A DNA stretch of 64,000 nucleotides from positions 16,666,434-16,730,433 of the forward strand of contig NC_031502.1 of assembly GCF_000237925.1 (NCBI RefSeq). Direction: 5' to 3'. The stretch is from Schistosoma mansoni. Lineage: Eukaryota > Platyhelminthes > Trematoda > Strigeidida > Schistosomatidae. The notes under the pieces were generated by a model, which did not search any database, was not told where the DNA came from, and saw nothing but the letters and a program-made list of their open reading frames with translations. Shown in pieces: positions 14,001 through 25,860 of this stretch. The position numbers were made by a program, and so were the translations under genes. Every line of letters begins with the position of its first letter. Position 1 is the stretch's first letter.

Positions 14001-17000
14001 TTAATAAACTGGAAAGGAATTGGTTCGAGGAAGCCGTACAAGTATTAACTACTTTAACTGGTAGCTTGCTAATCATTCCTAAAAACTTTTAAGGACAAAC
14101 GGCCAAGTTTTGCTATCTTATTTTATCTCTGATTTATCACAGCCTTTCTAAATTTAGTTGTGATTCAATAACATATTCGGGATATGTCAGTCAGCTACAA
14201 CGTAGGACCAGGCACATTTGTGCATCGGTCCAAGTTGCCATGCCTCGTTAGCACAACAAGATGAACACCGGATTCATAGAAGTAATTAATTTAGTGGTGG
14301 TAGTATATAAAGAAAGGTTGTATATAAGGATATAGTATAGGAAGGAAAAAAGTTATGAAGCAATTTTAATCTCAAGGTTTAAGGGAAGATAAAGAGTGTA
14401 TACACCTACGCCATTGTGATCGATTCTGAGCCATGTCACCCAGAGTCTCCAACCAATGGTTACGATAGTCATGTGGACCCCAACCAGGTAGTCTGCATCT
14501 ACCAACATGGCTCAGACTAGAAGTTAGTGACTTCAAGGACTGATGCCATGTTTTGGTTTGGCCGCCCCTAACTCTTTTCCAACCATCTCCTACACTAGTC
14601 AGCATAGCACGTCGTGGTAATCGGTATTCAGACATACGTCGGGATATGATTAACTGTACACTGACTGAGCTGCTCTGCACAGTATACGGACCAAATTTCC
14701 AATATCTAGTTAGAATATATTAATGTTCTTTGATGTTGCTTTTAGTGGCTAGCGTCTTTAGGTGAATCCCTTCATCTTCTCCAACTTTTCAACTATCATA
14801 TTTGGAACTGCGTTTACAATCAGTCAGTGGATTGTTTTACGAATTCTCCCCAAAATGATACTTGCGCTAAGACTCAGTCAGTCAGTCACAACGTAGAACT
14901 TCGTACGTACGTACATCAGTTCGAGTTGCCATACCACATTAGAACAGAGATGCAGTTGTCGATCCGAGTCCCAGAGTATCGATTCAAATCCCATAGTTGC
15001 GTTTAGACTAAATACATTAGGGTTGCATTAGGAAAACAGCCAACAAAAACAAATCGTTTTACTCACTTCTCATCATGATCCAAGCTATCAGCGTTACTTT
15101 TGCAATGATCATCAGTTTCCGAAACAAAATTAGCATTTGGAAATTCATTCAACATCAAACAGTTACTAGCATACTCACCAAAATTACTACTTATTCGATT
15201 ATGTTCAATTCGATGTTTTTTAGAAAACCTATCACTTTTCTTAGACGGTGAATGTTTTAAAAGTTTATCATTTGAATATGTCTCTTCCTTTTTATCACAC
15301 CCTTCCTTTCTTCGATCGCGATGCTGCCAATATTTAGAGAATGAATTAAAACTGAAGTTTTTCATATTCTTTATAAATTTTAGTCGATAATCATGTGGTC
15401 TGTTGGGTTTTGAAATAGCTTGAGATCTAGAAATATCACTATCATGAACAATCCTGTTATAAATAGAACTGGTACTGTTAATATTGTCCGCACCACGTGA
15501 TAGTGGAGAACGATTTGAATATGATCGACTGCAAACCAGGTGTTCCAATACCTTTCGCCGTATTACTGGTGAAACATCATCAGACTTAATAAAATAAGAG
15601 AAACACAAAAAACAGAGTATTGCTATGCACTGTTGGAAATTTAGAAAAAGAAATGTTTTGCGACTGGGGTCAGTATTAAAACTCACATTCATATAATTGT
15701 AGTCGATTATTACGTTGCATAATTTGAAGTAATACATATTATCAAACAGAACTATTCCTCTAAATACCAAACATTTAAATTGAGATCACGAACTAGTCAA
15801 ATACAGACAACCAGTAGAATCCTATAACGGGACGAAACGGTTGTCCAGTGTTTACAAGTTTTTAATGGTTGTCTAACTTTGATTAGTTCATGATTTAAAT
15901 GAAGTTCGACAATCTCCATGACTCTATAATGTCAAACGGTTTTTATTATTTTACATTTGTGTACATTTCTGCTAACACATTCTCTTTATTATGTCTATTT
16001 CCTTACCTTTTCTCATCAGTTGAGTCTGTTTTCCTCTGATGCTGATAATTCCAGCTATTTCAATCGATGAACCTATGTCTGAAGTTTTTGTGCTTCCATC
16101 CAACGCGAAAGGAATTCAATCACTTTTTATTCCTATTTAATATAATAATTTGTTTTCTGAATACAAGCCGAAACACTAGATGCTTTCAAAGATACATGAA
16201 TATTTTTGTTGGGAGTGGTTTGAGAACAACTAAAACTAGACCTTAGAGTGACTTACATCTGCAGTTACAAACAGAGCTGTTTATCAGTTACGAGTGTATG
16301 TATATACATATTTTGACGATATACTAACAGATTGTGGTGAACAAGATCATGCCGAGTGACGGCTATGAAGCTTTTTGGAAGTATCCATAAGATAAACATC
16401 CTGACAACCCTTCTAGAGAGGTGTGGTTTTCGATCATTATTTGGGAGTGCCATAAAATCCAGAAAAGTGAAAGGGTACTTTTTTGACGAAATCATAGTAA
16501 TCTTTAATTTATCTTGTGTTACAAATCATTATTGACTAATTATCCCAGGTAATAAGATTTAAATAATCGCAGATCAATTCCGAAATACCCTAACTGAATA
16601 TCCTCCATTGATCTCCGTCAGTTTTGTATTTAGTGAAAGCCACTAGATTTAAATCTCAATGACTAGACAGGTAAGATTGAGTTCGAATACATTAGGATCA
16701 TATTAAGAATTCGTACCGCCGAACTGTCAAGTTCTAGGAGGGAAAGTCCTTTCGCTCGCTTATAGGATTCAGCGGTTTTGCAAAATAAACTTCAATCGTG
16801 ATGAACTGAATATAACGACGGTAAATAGGTATGAATTTACGGAGATAAGGCAGTTCTATAGAGAAGGTATATGTAAACATGTTTTATAAGCTCCGTATCA
16901 TTTAAAAAACAATCATGAAAGTAACAATTAGAAGTACTAAATCTTACTCCTGGTAAACGAAGCATGAAAATATCTGACGGACTGGAAAAATTACCCAACA

Positions 17001-20000
17001 ACAGTCTATAAGATTCCTCAATTTTATCAACCAACGGAGAATAAGCGAAGCCAATACAGTATGCAGACGACAGATGACGATTGTGGAATCCTAAGATTAG
17101 TTCACGTTCTCTATCCGACAGTGGTACAATATCCCGCCCATCCCAAATATCAGAACACAAACTAGCGAGAATATCACCAGTACCTTGAGACAGCAATTGA
17201 TAACCACCTTGGATATTTGGATCAGAGAAGACAGAGCTAAAGCAATAAGCCAAATGAATTCGGTTCTACAGTGAGTAAAAATCAAATTTCGATAGTTAGC
17301 ATTACACCGTTTTGGAAATCCAACTGACTAAAATTAGTGTGAAATATATTTCCTTACATTTGTTGCACGGATTACTTAACAAAAATCAAAACAAGTATAA
17401 AAATGGAAGTAAAAGTGCACGTTTATTGAAATATGGTTTGATCACACACTAGTCAAATCATCATAGAGCTATTTATGAAGTGATTTACGACGATGCTCTG
17501 CTAAAAAACCAGTTGTTTTGATCCTTTAGATTACTTAAACTAAAATCTTATTGATGACTTAGGTTAACAACACAGTTATCATTTCATGATGAAAACAATC
17601 GTTACACAAAAACAAAACATCAAATCTAATCCCTAGTGATGAAACTGACACGAACTTACCAATATACTACTTGGAATCCCATAAGATCAACAAATTTTGA
17701 GAGTTAGGGAACAAAAAACTCATCCAGACAAAAAATGCATCAGACAGGAGTAAACAATGTGGGGGGTCTGGCACAAATGTATATCAGTCAAAGTGGTCAC
17801 AGTTAACATAAAAACAGGAAAAAGCACCAAAGGAGTAGCGAAAGTAATACCAACATTATTGGCAAATTGAAAAAGATAACGAAGTTGGGACGAAAGATCA
17901 TGTAAAATACTTATAGAGGAGCAAAGAATGGATCAATCCAAGTCACCAAGGCAAATTGCCCCATGGTCTTAACGACTGACTACAGTTAACTAACACATAA
18001 CTAGATAACATTATTGGATATAGTAAATAACTTTTAGAATAATCAACACAGTAGTACTATGGTTCGGTATAAAGCTTTGTTTGAAATTAAAAAGCTACTG
18101 TGAAGTCGCAAACATCAAAAACGTAGGGTGAGTGGAGTGGGTTTTATGCACAAGTGACAGTGACATACTGTCTCCAAAATTCAGTTAGTTAAACTACTAC
18201 TTTTCCTAAAGGAGTATAGAAAACTAAACACTAAGCACTTGGGGGGTCTCTAAACCAAGATTACGCTAGTAACTAACTTGAATCACTCAACTGTACCTAT
18301 TAACTGTCTTGAGAGACCGAGTAGTCTGTTAAGTTAACGGTATTCATTCAGCTTTGCCAAAAATTCTCATCACATTCCTGTTTCACTGTGTGATAGTATG
18401 AATCGAAAAAAACTATGTGCAGGATCTTATACGGACAGTCAGTTAGCCTTAAAAGGTACTTAGAGAAAAGAAGCAAAAAGGGACAGTAGTTATTCTATGA
18501 GAAATGAGATAATATTTAGCTTGCACCATAAAGCTAGCCAGTGATAAAGAAGCAAGATAACACCACAAAAATAGGTAAGTTATGTAAACAAATAGATTCA
18601 AACCTACATTATTTGTATTATCTTTTGTTGGAAGGATTTCTTCGGAAGATAATTTACTTTTCATATCAGTAGCATTGGAATTAGAAGCATATGCAGCTGA
18701 GCAAATAGAATAAGCACCCAAGCATCCATGAGTACCAAAACCATTCACAGCACCATCACGAAATCCTATCTGGCTGGCAAGACCACACAGACAGAAAGTA
18801 AGCGGCAGTGCAGTAGTACATGACGAAGAATCAAAATATTTTTGAGTTGCATTTACTATTTCAAAAAAGCCGATTCTCTGTTTCGCAATAGCAGAGTGAC
18901 AATTGTTAAGAAGAATCGACAAACCGATTGGTTTAAGCGATGAAAGGAAACGATCCCAGCGCGGCTTTTCGAAATGAGGTAAAAAAGGACGATAAAAATC
19001 GGTTCGTAAGTCTAGAACTACCGGTGCAACACAACTGCCCAGTGGAAACACAGCACTCCGTTGAAAACCAGGTGTCTCATTAGGATCACAGTTAGTAGGT
19101 AGCTGATTTTGGATGGAACTTTGAGTCTTGTAAAGTTCTCCTTGATTAATTTCAGCACACTATGAATTTGAATAGAAATTGAATATAACGTAGTTTTGAA
19201 ATAAATGAGTTATTGAATCAATATACAGAGTAATTTTGATTTGGGAATCCCTTTACACATTAAACCAAAAATACAACGCATATTCAGGGTGATAAAATGA
19301 ATGCTTATGTCCAATAAATTTCTGCAACAATTACTTTTAAAAAGAAATTCAAACAGAAATTTTATTTAAAACAGACATTTCATTTCTAAGAATAATAACA
19401 GTAATTTAAACAAGGTCTGATGAGCGAATCGCAATTCTAGAAGAGCAGTTAAGTATAAAACGAATTCACTTTTATCGCTTTCGAGCCAGAAGAAGTTGTT
19501 TAACTGATTTCGAAACCTGGCTCAAACCATTTCTGAAACCGAGTGATTCACTAAATTTTAGGAAGATAAGAGGCAAAATAATTCAAACCTGGGAATGATA
19601 CAAAGTATTTTGGGTGGTTATTTGAACCTGTTATCAATAGATTTCTAGAGAATTTGATAACAAATAATGTCCGGGATTGGTAAACTAGTTATTTAAGATC
19701 AGCTTCACGGAAGAAACAACCTAAGAGAATCTATCACGGATTATTTTTCTCTACTGAACGAATCGACCTAGTACAACTGGTAAATCCATCCGCAAAAGAT
19801 GAATATTAAAAAGCAGTCACATAGACAACTATTTAGCAAATTCTGTATACATGGACGAAAAATTAGGTTGCTGATACTTAAAATTAGAGTGCTGCTTACG
19901 AAGGACTAACCAGTTGATAAGATTGCCAACCTATCCAAACTTAGAAGCCTGAACTCTTATGTTTGAGCTGTTTCTTCGGGAAATACATAGCGCCGGGTGG

Positions 20001-23000
20001 TGAAGAGGGACGACAGGTCAAATGGGCATATTAGAATATGATTTCAGCTAACGAAGTCACGGGGATTTTGGTCTGAGCTATATCGGAAAAAGCAAGCTTA
20101 GCGATTAGTATCTTCTTAAGATTAGAAATCAGAGACTGAAACACATAGATGAGATCACTACACCATAACTTTTTGTCTGTTCACCATACTGTTTTGCTAC
20201 ATATCCTCTTTTGAATAGTTAAAAGCAGTAGCAACCTGAAAAAACATGTTCACAAGCCCATATTGGACATGTGTAGAAATAACACAATTCCTGAAACAAG
20301 TATGAAGTAGCTTCACACTACAAAGTAGACTTCTGCGATTTCTGTTAATTCAAATTGATTTTAATGGTTTCCTAGTCAATTGAGATAAATAGTTTGATAG
20401 TTAAGCTTTGATTAGCTTTCAGGACTATTATTGCCACAAGCTTCAGACAAAAGTTGCTTAAAAAAAGGCAAAACTTACTTGTTTTTCTGTGCGCATAAAA
20501 GCCGACGTGTTCAGCTGACCTGCTTTAGAATTTTGATGATCCAAATGTTCTTCCGCTTTCAAGTTCGATTTATAGACAACACTTTGAGACTTGTTTGTAC
20601 CAAAACTCTCCTGATGGTGATGATTGTGGTGGCGTCTATGGAAGAAAAACATTTTCTCTGGAGTTGGTAACGACTGGCTTATAACACCTTCTTGGTTGAC
20701 ACAACACACGGAACTTAGTGTTCCCAAAGTAAGAACAATATTTTCCATATCTACGTCCGTCTGAAAGTAAAACTATGGTTACAAGACCTTTAAATAAGCC
20801 ACTGTAGAATCATAACGTATTGAGAAAACGCTTCGTAGATAAATAGAATGCAATAGTAGTAGTAGTTGTAAGTAACAAGACATGTAGTATAGAATCACCA
20901 AGTAATTTACCTTTACATTTATCAAGTTACTTCTAATACACTTCATTTTTTAATGTTCATTCGACGTAACAAAGTGCGAAGCCCCTCCTAGTAATCCTGT
21001 TGCACCATACAGTTAGGAACGAAGTGAGTTATTATTGAAGTTGAAATGTTAGTAGATATATGGAGTATGTACCTAACTATGGATTAATCAAAATCACAAA
21101 ACTCGAGTGCATTTGGTATTCAAACTGATTACCTAAGAACAGTTTTGTATAGAATTGGCTGCCTTGTTTTTTATCCAACTCAAAGAATGACTAATAAGGT
21201 TTATTCCACTAATTAAAGCTACAGAGCAGTACAATTATTGCGTAATCTTATAATTTTTAAGAATGTTATTGCAGTGTCTATACTCTACTAATCATTAACC
21301 TAATTCCCACTATGTAACATTGATTCAAGTCTTTATCATTCTTATTACAACTAGTAAACCTGTTGTCACACTACTAATTTGTACTTTTCACTTATTATGT
21401 TTAGTTATGTAGCCTATTCCACTGTTATCAGTGACCCATAAACTGTCTTGATTGGTTGAATAATTTCGTATATGCATATAAATATTACTGTATATTAAAG
21501 CCTGATGAGGATCTAATGGAAAACAACATTGTTCGCTTATTTATGTTGAGTTGTATTTATATGTGTAGACTACCTAATTTATAGTCGGCTTGATTATTGT
21601 GATCAATGGGTGGGGACTTGATGTGATATGGCTTAAAATCGCTCGCAGTGGTGCAGATCCATCCACTATTTATTTTCCATAGAATTCTGACTTTAAAAAT
21701 TGTCTTAAGAGTCTATGTGTAGTCCTCTCTACTACCACTGGTGATAATACCATTTATACTAACCCAGAAACTGTTTTGATAATTTCATGTTGTTGTGAAT
21801 ATATATATAGCACCTTGAACAAATGTACATGTCCCAATTTGTACGTTACGCATAAATGATTGAATAATTTCTGACCATTAATTATACCAAATATTGCTAT
21901 CTGAAAACTATAAAATAAACGCTACACGTAAGTATGACTCTGGTACAATATCACTGACAGCCGCAGAATTCTTCGTTAATTCAACAAAATCTTGTGTAAA
22001 TCACCTTGAAAATACCGTATAACCTTTGAATTTAAGTCTCGTTAGAATCATTTGACAAAAAAAGTTTTAGTACATAACACCCAACTTTTATCAGCTATAA
22101 ACTACTGGAAAGTAATGTTACAAGCAAGCAAAGACTGGCCTTTTAAAGGGTCAACTTCTACTCTACGGAGCAAACAGAGAAAACAATCATTTACGGGTCA
22201 GAAGGTAAACTTTTAGTAAATAGATAAACAAGCTTAATCTTACTTACCATAAAGCCAAAGGAACGAAGATTGGAAATAAACGAGTGAAAAGTTAATGTAT
22301 TTGATTTGGAAACCTTAGAGATGTTGGGCTGGCAAAATACATGGGTAGATTTAAAGTCATTGTTATCAGTAAGTTTAAAATGAACATGTGCATTGGAAAG
22401 AACATTCTGGAAGTGGAATGTGACAACCGCAGTAGCAACCATCCATATGAAATACAATGAGAAGCTTGAAGAAGCAATAACAACACCAAAAGTGTGGGCA
22501 AACCAGATAAACAAGCGGTAAAACTGATGACTAAGATCACCAATAGGTAATGCGCCAATAAATATTGAAGTTAGGAAAATTAGAGTTATTGAACACTTGA
22601 TAATTAAAGAAACCCAAACTGCAGTATCCACAACTTTATAAGCAAGCGGTTGAAATGTATAACCATTTTCAACTCTTGATCTAAAAGCGATTTCAAGGTA
22701 AGAAACCAAAGGAGAATGGATGACAACGGCTACCATAGACTCATCTGATTTTTCAATGGATGTAAACGACGTGGGTACCGGGTTACAACTGTATTTGTGA
22801 GGGACAAAAACATCACCTGGAAGGTGAATATGATTCTATTTTAGAGGTCAAAAATAAAAAATGTAAGCACCCTTACTTCATTTATTTGTTTGCAGAAAGC
22901 GAAGATTGTCTGACCCGGTTTAATAATAATAACATCACCTGGAACAAGTAAAACAGCAGGCAAGACCACGATTTTTCCATCTCGGATAGTAAGGTGGGTA

Positions 23001-23488
23001 TCCAAACCAACCATCTCATTTGAAAGTCCATTTAAACACGGTGAATATGAGAGCATATTAGGGTTCATATTTCCTACAAAATATAAGGAACATCAGACTT
23101 ACTAAAAAAAGCGACGAAAGATCTTAAGAATGTTTTAAACTTTGAACAAGACGAAATTATCCTTTTATAACGCGTTATGAACGTTAAGAACAAAAGGCTA
23201 CTTGATAAGAAAACAAATAGCAAATCCCCAGCAATCGATATCCAGGAGTAACTATTAATATTGGATAAGTCAAACAAAATAGTTCATATAAAAGTACCTG
23301 GAGGAATATCGGTATGAAGTAACAGAACTTGATATAAGAAGAAGTGACATTATGCTCAACATAAGAGATAATATATCCGAACGAGACCAACTCAGCAATA
23401 CAATACGATTTATTGGTCTTTCACCTAATGTTTCCAACATTTTGCAAAACAGTTCCAAAGCCACTGGAGTGCCTAGACCCTGACTCAT
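3445..23488 (-). CDS. TMEM94: TMEM94-like (KIAA0195-type) degenerate P-type ATPase membrane protein, 3' end beyond the left edge
   Basis: Multi-pass membrane protein of the TMEM94 family, P-type ATPase-like proteins of the endoplasmic reticulum linked to magnesium uptake. Exons, in coding order (minus strand): 23298-23488, 23103-23251, 22877-23073, 22248-22835, 20479-20760, 18608-19159, 16948-17265, 15067-15584, 12809-12965, 11585-11777, about 6990-7273, 5225-5324, 3445-3626. All splice phases agree and give 1,237 codons so far, already close to the full vertebrate length of roughly 1,350 because linkers are long. Recognisable blocks: two N-terminal membrane segments; LVPGDVIIIKPGQ (actuator-like); paired membrane segments in exon 4; CCVNQEGVIS where human has a DKQG-type motif; SLKPIGLSILLN; GTGDILASLCSDIWDG; IFLGLISMQYQA; VFAERLGLECGWNCHISL; RPHLENVDNVPL; EMIQIMKEYG. 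Exon 11's start is uncertain, and the C-terminal membrane segments must lie further left. Human comparisons are from memory. Confidence 0.88.
5036..5065. repeat. (TA)n microsatellite
   Basis: About 30 bases of alternating A and T in a TMEM94 intron. Confidence 0.95.
6066..6210 (-). mobile_element. Sm-alpha-type tRNA-derived SINE with a hammerhead ribozyme core
   Basis: Read on the minus strand it opens with GGATGGCAGCTCAGTGGTCT, whose AGCTCAGTGG resembles the pol III A box. The usual B box appears deleted. From 6152 down to 6106 it carries the hammerhead core: CTGAGGA, a stem II of GTCCC/GGGAC, GAA, and flanking arms GTACTG and CAGTGC that pair with one wobble. The cleavage triplet would be TTC. 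Hammerhead-bearing satellite or SINE repeats are established in schistosomes. The stem next to the cleavage site is weakened, so activity is doubtful. Confidence 0.82.
7946..8120. repeat. Inverted pair of Sm-alpha-type SINE fragments with broken hammerhead
   Basis: The arm at about 7948-8000 reverse-matches 8065-8118 with roughly six mismatches. The left copy, read on the minus strand, contains CTGATTAG, GTCC/GGAC and GAAA followed by TGCGCGTC. This is a hammerhead core whose invariant CTGANGA has changed to CTGATTA. The right copy (plus) keeps only the 3' half, GGACGAAACGCGCGTC. Transcripts could fold into a hairpin of about 50 base pairs. Confidence 0.8.
8610..8910 (-). mobile_element. RTE-like family A fragment, decayed
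   Basis: On the minus strand, NPRMFGMCFSPINTKC (about 8750-8800) aligns with NARMFGMRFSPSKCK of the intact copies, followed at 8610-8690 by a decayed 3' end of the coding region. The middle of the reverse transcriptase is deleted. Confidence 0.7.
9300..10060 (-). mobile_element. RTE-like family A fragment: decayed endonuclease and reverse transcriptase
   Basis: At the high-coordinate end (about 9880-10010) the minus strand reads VIHLTSSIQYGDPIVPTLL, matching the endonuclease block VIHLTSPRQNGEPMRYTLH. At about 9320-9430 it reads FTDDMIVLSENPE, a worn reverse transcriptase YADD motif. Between them nothing aligns clearly. Confidence 0.65.
14180..14690 (-). mobile_element. RTE-like family A, 5'-truncated 3' end
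   Basis: The minus strand encodes the C-terminal part of the reverse transcriptase frame ([20 protein letters not shown] to [10 protein letters not shown], 14372-14640), then the 3' UTR ending in the CTGACTGACAT tail at about 14185. It is close to the copies at 30 kb and 56 kb but has scattered changes. It lies in the TMEM94 intron between exons 8 and 9. Confidence 0.9.
14875..14960 (-). mobile_element. Short RTE-like 3' tail
   Basis: CAGTCAGTCAGTCACAACGT followed by a worn match to the family A 3' UTR, only about 85 bases long. It is an older, heavily 5'-truncated insertion beside the one at 14180-14690. Confidence 0.6.
21585..21700 (+). mobile_element. Decayed RTE-like 3' coding end
   Basis: The plus strand keeps a worn version of the [15 protein letters not shown]...QWRRC coding end in a TMEM94 intron, visible at the base level as GATTATTGTGATCAATGGGT and CGCTCGCAGTGG. 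Confidence 0.5.
23074..23297 (-). other. Two micro-introns of TMEM94 (46 and 29 nt) around exon 2
   Basis: On the minus strand the intron at 23252-23297 runs from GTACTT to AATAG (46 nt), and the one at 23074-23102 from GTAAGT to TTTTGTAG (29 nt). A third short intron, 22836-22876 (41 nt), follows exon 3. Removing them joins reading frames that put a second membrane segment (DLLFVFLSSSLLFLTFI) between the first one and the conserved RDGKIVVLP block, as in TMEM94 relatives. The phases fit exactly (2, 1, 0). Very short introns near the 5' end are a known habit of schistosome genes. Confidence 0.8.
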
Positions 23489-23789
23489 TGTAAAACTGTA
23501 AACGTAATCATTTCAGCGAAACAATGCATAACACTATTCTTCCCAAGTCAGAAAGCATCGACCTTGAAATATTAAATCTTGCTCAGATACACAAACACTT
23601 TGAAAACTGATTCCGTTCAATGACAACGTATTACAGTAAACAGGTACTCGAATGCTGAGAAAATTTAATTCCGAGGACTTTATAATTTTCATGGTGAAAA
23701 GTGAGTGATCGTTCGCTTTTACGCAGTTCAAGGAATTATCACACAAGTTCTATGGTTTTACTAAGTAAAAGTCATATCTTATACAGAAG

Positions 23790-24110
23790 TAAAGGCACGG
23801 ATTAGCAAGGCAAGGACCGCATCCCTGAAAGCATATGGAACTCAAGACAGCTGTCAGCCAACATCAAAGTCATAATCTTCACTACGAACATCAAGACAGT
23901 CCTACTGTATGGAGCTGAAATTTGGCGAACTACCACAACCATCTTCAATAAGGTACAAGTATTCACAAACTACTGTCTGCATAAAATATTCCAGGTCTTT
24001 GGTCGAATACAATCAGCAACAGCCTACTATGGGAAAAAACAAACCATCCTCAAACTGATGAGGGCATTAGGAAAAGTCGCTGGAAATGGAAAGTTTATGG
24101 AAAGTTTATA
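23790..24110 (+). mobile_element. RTE-like family C fragment (SR3/Perere-3-like)
   Basis: The plus strand encodes fragments such as NIKTVLLYGAEIWRTTTTIFNKVQVF, here from about 23885, with the same order as the longer copy at 47.3-48.5 kb. Both ends are truncated and frames are broken. Confidence 0.75.
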
Positions 24111-25079
24111 ACTCGTTCCTAACTGAAGTTCTATAAGTAGTCTTGACTTTAGATTTATTTTCGTGACCAAGGTTATTATTTTGAACCTTCCATGTACCTT
24201 ATCAAACTGCATGTTAACCTGACCCGTGCACGTGTTGCATTATATCTCCATTCTTTTTAAAGTAAACAATCATTTGAATCGCCTTTAACGTTTTTCACTA
24301 AACCCATTAAAGTAGTTATTGCTATACGTATTTAGGTTTATGAATTGGTCTCAAAAGACTAACGAAGTTTAGATAGTCTAGTCACCGAATTGAGTTACTA
24401 TCATACTGTACTAATATAATAACTAAATTGTCAGGTAGTTGATGGCCAAACGAACATTTAAAATCAAGACAGATGCATCTGAAATCATATATTAAGGTTA
24501 TGAATTCTATTTGTTGATAACTCGATAGGAAAATTGGTAGTCAGATGACAAGTAATCTCTTATGAGATTGTGAAAATTTTCTTAATCCCCTTAAATTCTC
24601 TGCTATGGAAGACAAGAAAAATGGTGGCATATAAGACGCAAATTTATCAATAAGTAATTAAAAATCTTTGATCAAATCAAATCTGGTTCTTCCGTGTGAC
24701 CAGAAAAGTTGGGTTAGTGTATAGCAAGCCCATTCAACTATTGTATTATTTGTGTGCTCTCTGTAATCTTAACATTTAGTCCACTTTGTAAATTTATGTG
24801 TGAGTCTGATTGAGCGCATATGTCTGCACATCAATCTTTAATCTATTCTCTCGTTGGTTGTAAACAAATACAATCAATCCACAACCTATTGACACTCATA
24901 AATATATATGGATTTTTTAACACTCATTGACACACACACTCATTTGTTTTCCCGGTGTGCTTGCCATCTTTACGCTTGTGAATTTTTACCGAGCTTCAGC
25001 GATAAACCATCTATATAACTGGTATTAAGGCTTTTGAATAATCTCGAGTAAACCCGTAATTCTACTAGATTTAGCCTGC

Positions 25080-25860
25080 ATTAAATATTCAGTTAGCGGG
25101 ATATTATTTTTTTATTGGAGTCAGATATATAGGTATTAACCCTCTACAAGTTTAGTCACTCTATCGTCATACAGAAGCGTGGCCATCCCGGGAATCAGCT
25201 TCGTTCCGTTTCTTTGAATCTCTCCCAACAACTCGCTGTCTCTATTCGGGCAGAGGCTAGCCACTTGTATGTAATATCCAAGTTTCGGGCGAAGGAACAC
25301 TGTCGAAAATGTTTCAACACTGATGTGGCTAAAGGGCTTCATATATAGACCATAGGGTTCTTAAACCTGTGGTGTCTATCGCGCAGCATTACGCCGTATG
25401 TTTTGAGTCTTGACTAAAGATGAATCCTGGGTGATTGTGTACCTGGGTAAAAGGTAGCTCAATGTTACTCACCTTGTAAGTATCTGTACTTTGGTGACCA
25501 ATATGCATCAGAACACAGCTGAAAGTACTTATCCGCAACTGCTTTTCAGAATGAGTCGAGTTTTCGTCTGGATACTCAACACAACTAATTCCAAATAATC
25601 TCACCTGAAATTTTAACAGCCACGCTGATTAGGCTAGGGAGTTGTTGTTTCTCAGGTTTGTATCTCGTACCTGTTTTGAAGATTGGACTCACTGTAGTAT
25701 TCTTCCGATATTTTGGTAATCGGCCTTGGCTTGTGTTCAGACAAACATGTTTCTTTGGTGTTTGCGATTAAACTTATCAATTCATTTAGTATTGTAGGAT
25801 GCATTTCATCGAGCCCCATGGCGATACCGAAACAATGAATATGTCACAGGTATTGAGATA
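25080..25860 (-). mobile_element. CR1/Jockey-like non-LTR retrotransposon fragment
   Basis: On the minus strand: GLDEMHPTILNELISLI (about 25770-25830), SPIFKTGTRYKPE in a shifted frame (about 25640-25695), VLMHIGHQSTDTYKVSNIEL (about 25450-25520), then LLGEIQRNGTKLIPGM and DDRVTKL (about 25140-25250). These follow the order of a CR1-type reverse transcriptase from thumb-side to C-terminus, with several frame breaks and a missing palm. Confidence 0.72.

Noticed and set aside
18449-18607. Extension of the TMEM94 exon 6 frame past 18608 (VGLNLFVYITYLFLWCY)
   Set aside because: A consensus donor (AAT/GTAGGT) precedes it, and the next conserved block is in exon 7.
20431-20670. Plus-strand 79-codon frame over TMEM94 exon 5
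   Set aside because: It is antisense to a conserved exon, so a shadow frame.
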